A DNA stretch of 5,119 nt from Steroidobacteraceae bacterium (GTDB lineage Bacteria > Pseudomonadota > Gammaproteobacteria > Steroidobacterales > Steroidobacteraceae). Where the stretch lies: NCBI GenBank assembly GCA_013044085.1, contig JABEVI010000023.1, positions 1 to 5,119 on the forward strand. Reading direction: 5' to 3'. Positions 1 through 5,119 of this stretch are shown piece after piece. Under the pieces are notes generated by a model, which saw only the letters and a program-made list of their open reading frames with translations, was not told where the DNA came from and searched no databases. Every line of letters starts with the position of its first letter. The first letter of the stretch is position 1. Position numbers and translations under genes: made by a program.

Positions 1-318
1 CTCGACGACCTCAAGCCGACCATCCTGCTCGCACACGAGATGACTGGCGCCGGCATCGAGGCCGGCAAGCTCGCCTTCGCGCTCTGCCGCGTCGGCGACC
101 GCGAGAACGAAATCGCCGAGGCCCGCGTCTACATTCGTAAAGCCGGCTATCCCGTGCTCGCCGGCGAGTTGCCCGAGCGCACCGGCTATCGCCGTGCCAG
201 CGACGAAGGCCGCGCCCTTAGCGAAACCTCTCACCCCAGCCTCCGGACCAGGGCCGAGAAGCTCGCCCAGAGCGTCATCGACCTGGTGAGCGAACGCCAG
301 CAGCAGAAAGTCGCGTGA
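1..318 (+). CDS. parA: ParA-family partition ATPase, C-terminal part
   Basis: Only the last 105 codons are present; the reading frame is open from the first base, so the N-terminus with the Walker A motif lies to the left. The visible part reads like the C-terminal third of a small plasmid ParA/MinD-type ATPase. A segment near residues 1-12 (LDDLKPTILLAHEM) follows the position of the Walker B region in this family. It is followed by a stretch on recoverable 'R-V-x-x-R' type residues, then 'Y-I-R-K-A-G-Y-P-V-L' and 'E-L-P-E-R-T-G-Y-R-R-A-x-D-E-G-R-A-L-x-E-T', a pattern typical of ParA proteins that work with a small partner. By family knowledge the protein forms ATP-dependent assemblies on nucleoid DNA and moves plasmid or island DNA. 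Its stop codon is followed immediately by the RHH gene, which is the expected order for a ParA/ParG-type cassette. The family call is fairly secure; the exact subgroup is not, because the catalytic half is missing. Confidence 0.82.
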   Translation, partial: LDDLKPTILLAHEMTGAGIEAGKLAFALCRVGDRENEIAEARVYIRKAGYPVLAGELPERTGYRRASDEGRALSETSHPSLRTRAEKLAQSVIDLVSERQQQKVA

Positions 319-555
319 ATGGCCACGAACACCCCTGCTCCACCGCCCCGGCCCGGCACGAAGGGCGAGCCGCCTGCCCGCGTCGAGACGCGCGGCAACC
401 TCGCCAAGCCCGAGCCGGCCGGCTCGGTCGCGCTCAATTTCCGGGTGCCTGCCGAGTTCAAGAAGGACTTCAAGATCGCTGCCGCCACGCACGGCGTCAC
501 CCAGTCCGACCTGTTGCGGCAGGCATTCCTGGTCTGGCGTCAGCGACATGGCTGA
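319..555 (+). CDS. small ribbon-helix-helix DNA-binding protein, ParG-like partition partner
   Basis: This 78-residue protein begins at an ATG directly abutting the parA stop codon (TGA-ATG), so the two genes are almost certainly co-translated. Residues 1-34 are rich in Pro, Ala, Arg and Lys and look disordered. Residues 37-43 (VALNFRV) would form the DNA-contacting beta strand, 45-58 the first helix (PAEFKKDFKIAAAT) and 61-75 the second (TQSDLLRQAFLVWRQ), which is the ribbon-helix-helix pattern. Proteins of this size and build next to ParA, such as ParG and omega, bind repeats at the centromere, repress their own promoter and stimulate the ATPase with the flexible tail. The Arg residues at 21 and 25 could serve in such a tail, but that is inference. 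The repeat cluster starting 14 bp after its stop codon is the obvious candidate binding site. A simple RHH antitoxin is the main alternative, but no toxin gene is visible. Confidence 0.72.
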   Translation: MATNTPAPPPRPGTKGEPPARVETRGNLAKPEPAGSVALNFRVPAEFKKDFKIAAATHGVTQSDLLRQAFLVWRQRHG

Positions 556-568
556 CCCGGCCGCCAAC

Positions 569-648
569 AGCACGCAAGCACGCTGGCGTGCAGCAACGCG
601 AGCACGCAAGTGTGCAAAGACGCAAGCGTGCTTGCGTGCAAAGACGCG
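569..648. repeat. parS-like or operator cluster of short direct and inverted repeats
   Basis: The gap between the RHH gene and the DUF4365 gene is packed with variants of CACGCAAG and its complement. Visible elements are GCACGC-TG-GCGTGC at 578-591 (perfect 6-bp arms); ACGCAAGC-GT-GCTTGCGT at 620-637 (perfect 8-bp arms, 2-nt spacer); AGCACGCAAG at 569-578 and again at 601-610; and an exact 12-bp direct repeat GTGCAAAGACGC at 612-623 and 636-647, 24 bp apart. Its position beside parA and an RHH gene suggests a centromere bound by the RHH protein. Because it also sits directly upstream of the DUF4365 start, it could act as an operator for that operon. Iterons of a replication origin are a less favoured alternative since no rep gene is in view. 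Confidence 0.7.
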
Positions 649-659
649 GATCCGCTGAG

Positions 660-1145
660 ATGGACCTCAATGCCCGGCAGGAGCAGTTCGGAAATGCTTT
701 CCTGTTGGCGGTCGCCGCGGTGGCCGGCTTCGCCGCGGCGAAGCCCGGCACCGACCACGACAGCATTGACTGGACCCTGTCCAGCCGCCTGCCGCGCCGG
801 CCCAAGCTCGATATCCAGATGAAGAGCACGCGCGCCGATGACGGGGAGGGGCCGGCCATCCGCTTCCCGCTCCGGCGCAAGAACTACGACGACTTGATCC
901 TCACCGATGTGTCCTGCCCGCGATTGCTGGTGCTCGTCCTGGTGCCCTCGGATGTCGCGCATTGGACGGCACAGACCCCCGAGCAACTTGTGCTCCGCCG
1001 CTGCGGCTATTGGCTGTCGCTGGCCGGATTGCCGCCGAGCGACAACGAGAGCACCGTCACGGTGAGCGTGCCGCGCGTCAACGTCCTGACCGCCGCCGCG
1101 CTGACCGGCCTCATGCAGCGCGCCAATGACGGAGAGGCCCCATGA
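660..1145 (+). CDS. DUF4365 domain protein, predicted PD-(D/E)XK-like nuclease fold
   Basis: This 161-residue protein consists almost entirely of a DUF4365 domain. Recognisable family segments are N-A-R-Q-E-Q-F at 4-10, 'D-H-D-S-I-D' at 32-37, 'L-D-I-Q-M-K-S-T' at 50-57, 'K-N-Y-D-D-L' at 74-79, 'P-R-L-L-V-L-V-L-V-P' at 87-96 and 'L-R-R-C-G-Y-W-L-S-L-A-G' at 112-123. The set Glu8, Asp37, and Asp51-x-Gln53-x-Lys55 matches the layout of PD-(D/E)XK nucleases with a Q-x-K variant, as in Mrr-type enzymes; nuclease activity is therefore plausible but not shown. The frame is open upstream to 315, but the ATG at 660 gives the start expected for the family, and the upstream part would translate the repeat cluster. 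No good Shine-Dalgarno sequence precedes it. The stop overlaps the next start by 4 bp (ATGA), so the two products are probably made together. Confidence 0.8.
   Translation: MDLNARQEQFGNAFLLAVAAVAGFAAAKPGTDHDSIDWTLSSRLPRRPKLDIQMKSTRADDGEGPAIRFPLRRKNYDDLILTDVSCPRLLVLVLVPSDVAHWTAQTPEQLVLRRCGYWLSLAGLPPSDNESTVTVSVPRVNVLTAAALTGLMQRANDGEAP
1131..1137 (+). promoter_or_regulatory. ribosome binding site for the 383-residue protein
   Basis: GGAGAGG lies four bases before the ATG at 1142, inside the end of the DUF4365 gene. It supports this start and, with the ATGA overlap, indicates coupled translation of the two genes. Confidence 0.6.
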
Positions 1146-2293
1146 AAGCCGCCATCCATGACGCCGACACCCTTCGGGGGTTGAAACCCCTGGAGGTGGT
1201 CCAGTACCTGCGTGCGAAGGGCTGGCAGCAGGAGGGCGATCTCGGCAGCAAGGCGACCTTGTGGGTAACCGGCGGGGACACCGACGACGAGATCATCCTG
1301 CCCATGCGCCGCGAACTAGGCGACTTCGACCTCCGCATGTCCGAGGTGCTGCGGACCCTCGAGAAGGTCGAGGCGCGCTCGCAGCTCGACATCCTGCGGG
1401 ATTTGCAGGCGGCTTCGTCCGACCTGATCCGCATCCGCGCGCCCACCGGCAACACGGCGGACGGCACCATCCCGATCGAGGCGGCGGTAACCTTCGTCGA
1501 GCGCGCGCGCGACCTGATGCTGGCCGCAGCCTGTGCGGCGATCGACAAGCGATCGTATTTCGCGACCCGCAAGCCGTCGCAGGCGACCGACTATCTCGAC
1601 CAAGTGCGGATGGGTCAGACTGAGCGGGGCAGCTTCGTGCTGACCATCCTGTCGCCCGTCACGCCGCTGCTGAAGCCGGCCGACACGGGGAGCTTATTTC
1701 CGGCCGAGCCACCGGAACCCTTTGAGCGCAGCGTTACCCGCACCCTGGCACTTTCCCTCGCGGCCGTCCGTGCCGCCGCCGACATGGCCGCGGCGCAGGG
1801 GAATCCCAAAGCCTTTATCGATGCGGTGGGGCAGGGGGTCAGCGCCAATCTGTGCGAGGCCCTGGTCGGGCTTGCCCAGATCAGCCCATCGGATGGACTG
1901 GACATCGGCATCAGCTGGTCGCCCAACCGCGCCATCGCCGCCAGTACGCCCCAGCGCGTCACGCTGCCGGCAGACACGATCCCCCTCCTCAAGGAGGCGG
2001 CCCGGTTGTTCCGCGAAACCGGCCCGGTTGAGGATTTTGAGTTGCAGGGGGGCGTGGTCGGCCTCTCCCGTCCCGAAGGCACCGCGATCGGCCGCGTGAC
2101 CGTGGCCGGCTTCATTGAGGGCCGTGCCCGCAAGGTGCTGCTGGATCTTGTCGAGCCGGACTATACCACGGCGATCCGCGCACACGAGGAAGAAGCCATC
2201 GTCCTCTGTACCGGCGAGCTGGTGAAGGAGGGGCGTTCCTTCCGGCTGCAGAACCCGCGCCGCTTCCGAATGCTGGGCGACAGCGAGACTTGA
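1142..2293 (+). CDS. protein of unknown function, partner of the DUF4365 protein
   Basis: I do not recognise a named domain in this 383-residue protein. It starts at an ATG that overlaps the DUF4365 stop codon. The N-terminus (residues 10-30) has a short helix ending in 'Y-L-R-A-K-G-W'. Residues 60-100 are a charged, probably helical stretch (L-R-T-L-E-K-V-E-A-R-S-Q-L-D-I-L-R-D-L). Residues 115-160 hold a helix followed by 'Y-F-A-T-R-K-P' and 'Y-L-D-Q-V-R-M-G-Q-T-E-R-G-S-F'. Residues 195-246 are Ala-rich helices. The C-terminal part, from about 300, alternates short beta-like runs (G-R-V-T-V-A-G-F-I-E-G, R-K-V-L-L-D-L-V, E-E-A-I-V-L-C-T-G-E-L-V) and ends in 'N-P-R-R-F-R-M-L', suggesting a small beta barrel. 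No signal peptide, membrane segment or zinc motif is visible. The tight coupling suggests it acts with the DUF4365 protein, for instance as a sensor, regulator or specificity subunit; this is inference. Confidence 0.8.
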   Translation: MKAAIHDADTLRGLKPLEVVQYLRAKGWQQEGDLGSKATLWVTGGDTDDEIILPMRRELGDFDLRMSEVLRTLEKVEARSQLDILRDLQAASSDLIRIRAPTGNTADGTIPIEAAVTFVERARDLMLAAACAAIDKRSYFATRKPSQATDYLDQVRMGQTERGSFVLTILSPVTPLLKPADTGSLFPAEPPEPFERSVTRTLALSLAAVRAAADMAAAQGNPKAFIDAVGQGVSANLCEALVGLAQISPSDGLDIGISWSPNRAIAASTPQRVTLPADTIPLLKEAARLFRETGPVEDFELQGGVVGLSRPEGTAIGRVTVAGFIEGRARKVLLDLVEPDYTTAIRAHEEEAIVLCTGELVKEGRSFRLQNPRRFRMLGDSET

Positions 2294-2299
2294 GATACT

Positions 2300-2356
2300 G
2301 CGTGCTTGCGAGCTAGATCGCGAACACGTAAGCACGAAAAGCCGCAAGCCCGCTTG
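2300..2356. repeat. second copy of the parS-like repeats behind the DUF4365 operon
   Basis: Seven bases after the second gene of the operon the motif GCGTGCTTGCG (2300-2310) matches 626-636 exactly. It forms an inverted pair with CACGTAAGCACG at 2325-2336 (CGTGCTT at 2301-2307 against AAGCACG at 2330-2336). A palindrome CAAGC-CC-GCTTG at 2345-2356 has the same arms and spacer length as CAAGC-GT-GCTTG at 623-634. The operon is therefore bracketed by related sites. They could be further partition-protein binding sites, a terminator-like structure, or traces of the event that placed the operon here. Confidence 0.6.
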
Positions 2357-2534
2357 AAAGGGAAGTGCCGTACCAAGCCAAGCCTTTGTCTGAGAACGCT
2401 TATTCGGCAGGCGCAGGCCGATCTCGCCCCGCGCCGAATCGCCACCCCGCAAGCATACCGGCACCACATTCAACCTCGGCGGCACCTCTCGTTTCGTACT
2501 TTGGTGGCGCCCCGAACGCAGGCTGAACCGGCCT
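2357..2534. other. intergenic stretch without a recognisable gene
   Basis: Between the repeats and the edge of the insertion sequence I see no convincing coding region on either strand; the open frames are Arg/Pro-rich shadows. The only structure noted is an inverted repeat ATTCGGC (2402-2408) with GCCGAAT (2433-2439), separated by 24 bases and without a T run. It could be a weak stem-loop downstream of the operon. Confidence 0.5.
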
Positions 2535-2545
2535 TGCCTGTAGGC

Positions 2546-2705
2546 GCTCGCAAACATCGGGGCTCGTGCTCGCAAACAGCGGCGATTCCTGCTCGGATTA
2601 GCTGACAATGGGCCGAGCGTCGTGCTCAGATTATCTGCCACTGTGCTCGCCATCATCGGGCCGTGCTTGCCAACGGCGGATCGTACTCACATTGGCTGCC
2701 AGCGG
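2546..2705. repeat. degenerate ~20-bp repeat array, IS21 terminal transposase-binding sites
   Basis: Seven units begin with GCTCG or a close variant at 2546, 2568, 2591, 2624, 2645, 2665 and 2685. Spacings are 22, 23, 33, 21, 20 and 20 bp, close to two helical turns with one of three. Two sub-families are visible. Type A (2546, 2568, 2645, 2665) reads GCTCGCAAACATCGGGG; the first two copies agree at 15 of 17 positions. Type B (2591, 2624, 2685) reads GCTCGGATTAGCTGACAATG; the first two copies agree at 16 of 21. IS21-family elements are known for several internal copies of the terminal sequence that bind the transposase. Plasmid iterons would look similar, but the location behind istB and the sharp left border favour an IS end. 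Confidence 0.68.
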
Positions 2706-2927
2706 GATTTAGCGGTTGAAGGCAGGGCTGGCGCTTCTCGGACCATGGCAAGGATTCGTTCAAAATCCTCACACATCGGCGCCGCGCGGCTGAGTCGGCG
2801 CTTTGGGCTGCTACTGTTGGCGCCAGTGTGGATCCGTATTTTTCTGCCGGTGTTTTATCGTGACGATCGGTCGGTGTTCGTCGGCGGGTTTTCAAGGTGG
2901 TGAAGGGCTGCTGGCCCTGCGATAGGC

Positions 2928-2942
2928 TGACCGGTTCGGTCA
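2928..2942 (-). terminator. small hairpin at the end of the IS accessory gene
   Basis: TGACCG-GTT-CGGTCA is a perfect 6-bp stem with a 3-base loop. The stop codon of the 90-residue gene lies in it. A second short hairpin (AGGGC-TGCTG-GCCCT) follows within 25 bases on the - strand. No U tract follows, so termination is only a possibility; mRNA 3'-end protection is another. Confidence 0.3.
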
Positions 2943-3212
2943 GAACGGCAATTCGTCGTCGGTGATGGCCGTGTTTTCGGGGGACGCTGGCTGGCATTGC
3001 TGCCGGGCCGCCTCTTGGATGTCGTTGGTATAGACAGCCAGGATAATGTCCCGGATTTCGTCGAGGAGTTCGAAGACGGCGCGTGCGGTCTCCGCGGACC
3101 AGTAGGTCGGCACGCCGAGCGGGATGGTGGGCGGCAAGCCGGGGTTGAATCGCGGCTCGGCGCAGAGCGGGCAGGCGTGGCGGGGCCAGCGCCGCCGTCG
3201 TGGTCTGGTCAC
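2940..3212 (-). CDS. IS21-associated 90-residue accessory protein with CxxC motif and SSB-like C-terminal tip
   Basis: The gene starts at a GTG whose bases overlap the istB stop in a GTGA, a classic coupling arrangement; a weak GGCGGAAA site precedes it. A longer frame is open to an upstream ATG at 3371, but that part is an Arg-rich shadow of istB. The product has a very basic start (R-P-R-R-R-R-W at 3-9), a single C-P-L-C at 14-17, a Pro-rich segment at 24-36, and an amphipathic helix at about 38-70 (Y-W-S-A-E-T-A-R-A-V-F-E-L-L-D-E-I-R-D-I). A flexible tail follows, ending in I-T-D-D-E-L-P-F. The last six residues have the acidic-then-Pro-Phe form of the SSB C-terminal tip that docks repair and replication proteins. 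One CxxC is not a full zinc site, though a dimer could make one. I know no function for this family; it probably assists or regulates transposition. Confidence 0.68.
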   Translation of the reverse strand: MTRPRRRRWPRHACPLCAEPRFNPGLPPTIPLGVPTYWSAETARAVFELLDEIRDIILAVYTNDIQEAARQQCQPASPENTAITDDELPF

Positions 3213-3961
3213 GACTTTCCGCCGCGGCGCTGTTTTGCCTTTCGCTCGGCGCGTTCCCTGGCTTCCTTGGCGCGATATGATTCGCCTTCGATCGAGACGA
3301 TTTCGGCGTTGTGCATGAGGCGATCGACCATCGAGACGACGCAGGCGGCGTTGGGGAAGACCTCGCGCCACTCCTTGAAGGCGCGATTGGTGGTGACGAT
3401 GGTGCTTTTTTGTTCGTAGCGGCGGCTGATCAGTTCGAACAGCAGATCGGCGTGGCGATTGGAATAAGACAAGTATCCAACTTCATCGATGATCAGAAGT
3501 GTCGGTGCCGCGTAGTGGCGCAGGCGTCGGCGCAGGGCGGAATCGCTGTCGAGCGAGGCAAGTTCGCCGAGCAATTGGCCCGCGCTGGTGAACAGAACGG
3601 TATGGCCTTGGATCAGCGCCTCATGGGCAAGATTGCGGGCCAGGGTGGATTTGCCAATGCCGTTCGGGCCGACCAGCAGGGCGTTGGTCGCGTCCTTGAG
3701 GAACTCGAGGGTCATCAGCGCCTCGAAGGTTGCCCGGTCGATCGCGGTGGGCCAGTCCCACTCGAAGTCGCACAAGGGTTTGAAGCGCCCGATACGGGCG
3801 CCCTGGATGCGCCGTTCGAGGCTGCGGCGGGCACGTTCATCCTCCTCCCAGCCGATGAGTGCCGCAGCCCAGCCACTGGCTGTGGCTTGCGGCCAGTGGG
3901 CCAGCAACCCGTGCAGGTTGAGGGCCTTGGCACGGGCTTGCAACGCGTCAGGATTCTTCAT
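3209..3961 (-). CDS. istB: IS21-family transposition helper ATPase IstB
   Basis: IstB is a DnaA/DnaC-like AAA+ ATPase that assembles on target DNA, bends it, and delivers the site to the IstA transposase. The 250-residue length is normal. Walker A is G-P-N-G-I-G-K-S-T at 98-106, Walker B is L-L-I-I-D-E-V-G at 155-162, sensor 1 is in I-V-T-T-N-R at 188-193, and the family's 'M-V-D-R-L-M-H-N-A-E-I-V-S-I-E-G-E-S-Y-R' lies at 211-230. The N-terminal helical part (1-60) is the usual IstA-contacting domain, and the end (231-250) is a Lys/Arg-rich tail. The start at 3961 lies inside the end of istA, with a 14-bp overlap, and a strong ribosome site AGAAGGTGG lies a few bases upstream on the - strand. 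No broken motif is seen, so the protein is probably functional. Confidence 0.95.
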   Translation of the reverse strand: MKNPDALQARAKALNLHGLLAHWPQATASGWAAALIGWEEDERARRSLERRIQGARIGRFKPLCDFEWDWPTAIDRATFEALMTLEFLKDATNALLVGPNGIGKSTLARNLAHEALIQGHTVLFTSAGQLLGELASLDSDSALRRRLRHYAAPTLLIIDEVGYLSYSNRHADLLFELISRRYEQKSTIVTTNRAFKEWREVFPNAACVVSMVDRLMHNAEIVSIEGESYRAKEARERAERKAKQRRGGKS

Positions 3962-5119
3962 GACCCACCTTCTTCAGTTGATCGTAGGTGTCGAGGGAAT
4001 GCGGCCGCACGACCTTGTCGCGGGCGCGGACATGCTCGGGCAGGATCATGGCGACCGGTGGCGCCTGCCCGTGATCGTCCCGCTGTCGCTCGAGCGCGAG
4101 ACGCACCGCGTTGGGATGCGGCACATCGCGGTCGAGCGCCTCGACGATGGCGGCGTCGAGCTGGCTGGGGCCGTAGCGTTCCAGCAGCCGCGCCAGCGTG
4201 CCGGTGATGTTGCCGAGGTTGTAGCCGCGCTCGGCTGCGCGGAGCAGCAAGGTGCGGCTGGCTGGGACGGCCTGGACCAGGCGATCGGTCGCGCGGTGAT
4301 GGCGAGCCTGACGCTTGACGGCGACGAGTGCCTCGAGGTGCGCCGGTTTCTCGATCTGCTGGCCGCGGTCGTAGCTGCGCGGGTGTGCGGCGAGAATGTT
4401 CTGGCCCTCGACGATGCGCAGCCGATCCGGGTCGGCCAGGACGGTCAGGGTGCGGCGCACATGGGTATGCGGCACCGTGTAGTCGTTGAGGTCGAACCGG
4501 ACATAGGGCGTCTTGCCGACGCAGACCTCCACCCGCTCGACAACGGGATAGGGATTGTCGGGCAAGCGGAGCAGCAGCGGCGCCTCCTCGGCGAAGACCT
4601 CGCCAACGCGGCGCGTGAGGTCTTCGGGACAGCGGCGATCGTCGGCCAGGCCGCGGCACCAGGCGCCGGCCTGGGCATTGAGGTCATCGAGATCGGCGAA
4701 CGCACGGGCGGCGAAGAAGGCATCGCGCACGAATCGAATGGCTTTTTCCACGCGGCCCTTCTCGTTGCCGCGGGCGATCGCGACGGGGCGCGGTTCGTAA
4801 CGATAATACGCGGCGAATTCGAGCAGGGTCGGATTGAAGCGGATTGCGTCGCCATGACGCTCGAGCACGGCGCTGCGCAGGTTGTCGTACAGAACGACCC
4901 GGGGGACGCCCTGCCACGCGGCAAAGGCGGCGAGATGGCCGCGCAGGAAGTTCTCCATGCGGGCATCGAGGAAGAAGCGCAGGAAGATGTGGCGCGAGTA
5001 GCTCAATACCAGTACGAAGGCCATGAGCGGACGGCGCGCGCGACCTATCGTGACGTGTCCAAAATGTGCCCAGTCGCATTGCGCCTGCTCGCCGGGCAAC
5101 GTGCGCAGACGCAGATAAG
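3948..5119 (-). CDS. istA: IS21-family transposase IstA, N-terminus outside the window
   Basis: The frame is open to the right edge, so only the last 389 codons are present. Full IstA proteins are around 500 residues, and the missing part should hold the helix-turn-helix DNA-binding region. The visible protein starts in 'Y-L-R-L-R-T-L-P-G-E-Q-A-Q-C-D-W-A-H-F-G', the hallmark beginning of the catalytic domain. The DDE triad is intact: Asp15 in Q-C-D-W, Asp78 in L-Y-D-N-L-R-S, and Glu124 in K-G-R-V-E-K-A (numbering from the first visible codon), spaced 63 and 46 residues apart. Behind the core follow a beta-rich segment around 'Y-V-R-F-D-L-N-D-Y-T-V-P' and a helical C-terminal tail. A TTG early in the visible part is not the start, since family similarity continues before it. 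By family knowledge IstA cuts and joins the IS ends, with IstB choosing the target. Confidence 0.95.
   Translation of the reverse strand, partial: YLRLRTLPGEQAQCDWAHFGHVTIGRARRPLMAFVLVLSYSRHIFLRFFLDARMENFLRGHLAAFAAWQGVPRVVLYDNLRSAVLERHGDAIRFNPTLLEFAAYYRYEPRPVAIARGNEKGRVEKAIRFVRDAFFAARAFADLDDLNAQAGAWCRGLADDRRCPEDLTRRVGEVFAEEAPLLLRLPDNPYPVVERVEVCVGKTPYVRFDLNDYTVPHTHVRRTLTVLADPDRLRIVEGQNILAAHPRSYDRGQQIEKPAHLEALVAVKRQARHHRATDRLVQAVPASRTLLLRAAERGYNLGNITGTLARLLERYGPSQLDAAIVEALDRDVPHPNAVRLALERQRDDHGQAPPVAMILPEHVRARDKVVRPHSLDTYDQLKKVGHEES
3965..3973 (-). promoter_or_regulatory. ribosome binding site for istB
   Basis: AGAAGGTGG on the - strand lies three bases before the istB ATG, within the istA coding sequence. 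It fixes the istB start and implies translation coupled to istA. Confidence 0.65.

Larger units (their letters stand above)
2539..5119 (-). mobile_element. IS21-family insertion sequence, istB-side end to mid istA (left part of the window only)
   Basis: The element is recognised by overlapping istA and istB genes on the - strand and a multi-repeat end behind them. IS21-family ends start with TG and finish with CA. On the + strand the array begins abruptly at 2546, so the tip is probably the TG at 2539 (TGTAGGCGCTCGC) or the one at 2535; the choice cannot be settled without the other end, which is beyond 5119. The order on the - strand is istA, istB, a 90-residue accessory gene, about 235 bp of non-coding DNA, then the repeat array. 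Both transposition genes keep their catalytic motifs in the visible part, so the element may be active. The target looks intergenic. Confidence 0.8.

Noticed and set aside
315..659. N-terminal extension of the DUF4365 frame back to an ATG at 315
   Set aside because: It overlaps the RHH gene and translates the repeat cluster into repetitive Arg/Ala/Cys-rich sequence; DUF4365 similarity begins right after the ATG at 660.
2306..2605. 99-residue open frame on the + strand in the intergenic region
   Set aside because: Arg/Ala/Pro-rich composition typical of a shadow frame in GC-rich DNA, crosses the IS border, and has no ribosome site.
2546..2705. CRISPR array
   Set aside because: Units are degenerate, contiguous and about 20 bp apart with no unique spacers; they fit IS21 end repeats instead.
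2653..2997. 114-residue open frame on the - strand across the IS tail and repeat array
   Set aside because: Its sequence is low in hydrophobic core, runs through the repeats, and overlaps the better supported accessory gene in another frame.
3213..3371. Longer version of the accessory gene starting at the ATG at 3371 on the - strand
   Set aside because: The extra 53 residues are an Arg-rich shadow of the istB frame; the GTG at 3212 in the GTGA overlap gives a compact gene with normal composition.
3311..4207. 298-residue open frame on the + strand
   Set aside because: It lies antisense to istB and istA, which have clear family motifs; its sequence is a complement shadow.

Overview
The window is GC-rich throughout and looks like accessory, probably plasmid-borne or genomic-island, DNA from a proteobacterium, most likely an alphaproteobacterium. 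That assignment rests on base composition, codon use and the kinds of genes present, and is tentative. It has three parts.

(1) Positions 1-660, + strand: the end of a ParA-type partition ATPase, followed without a gap by a 78-residue ribbon-helix-helix (RHH) protein. Just downstream is a dense cluster of short direct and inverted repeats (569-648) that resembles a centromere (parS-like) or operator site. Together these look like a ParA/ParG-style DNA segregation cassette.

(2) Positions 660-2534, + strand: a tightly coupled two-gene operon. The first gene encodes a DUF4365 protein with a PD-(D/E)XK-nuclease-like D...D-x-Q-x-K signature. It overlaps by 4 bp a 383-residue protein of unknown function. 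Repeats of the same type as those after the RHH gene recur just behind the second gene (2300-2356), so the operon is bracketed by parS-like sequence. The pair is a candidate defence or plasmid-maintenance module. About 180 bp with no recognisable gene follow.

(3) Positions about 2539-5119, - strand: most of an IS21-family insertion sequence. Its istA gene runs off the right edge and istB overlaps it. A third, 90-residue gene is translationally coupled to istB through a GTGA overlap. The istB-side end carries seven degenerate repeats of about 20 bp, typical of the multiple transposase-binding sites of IS21 ends. The third gene ends in D-D-E-L-P-F, which closely resembles the acidic C-terminal tip of bacterial single-stranded DNA-binding protein (SSB). 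This is the most unexpected signal in the window: an IS accessory protein that may imitate the SSB tail to engage host repair or replication proteins.

The IS seems to have landed downstream of the DUF4365 operon without breaking any gene visible here.
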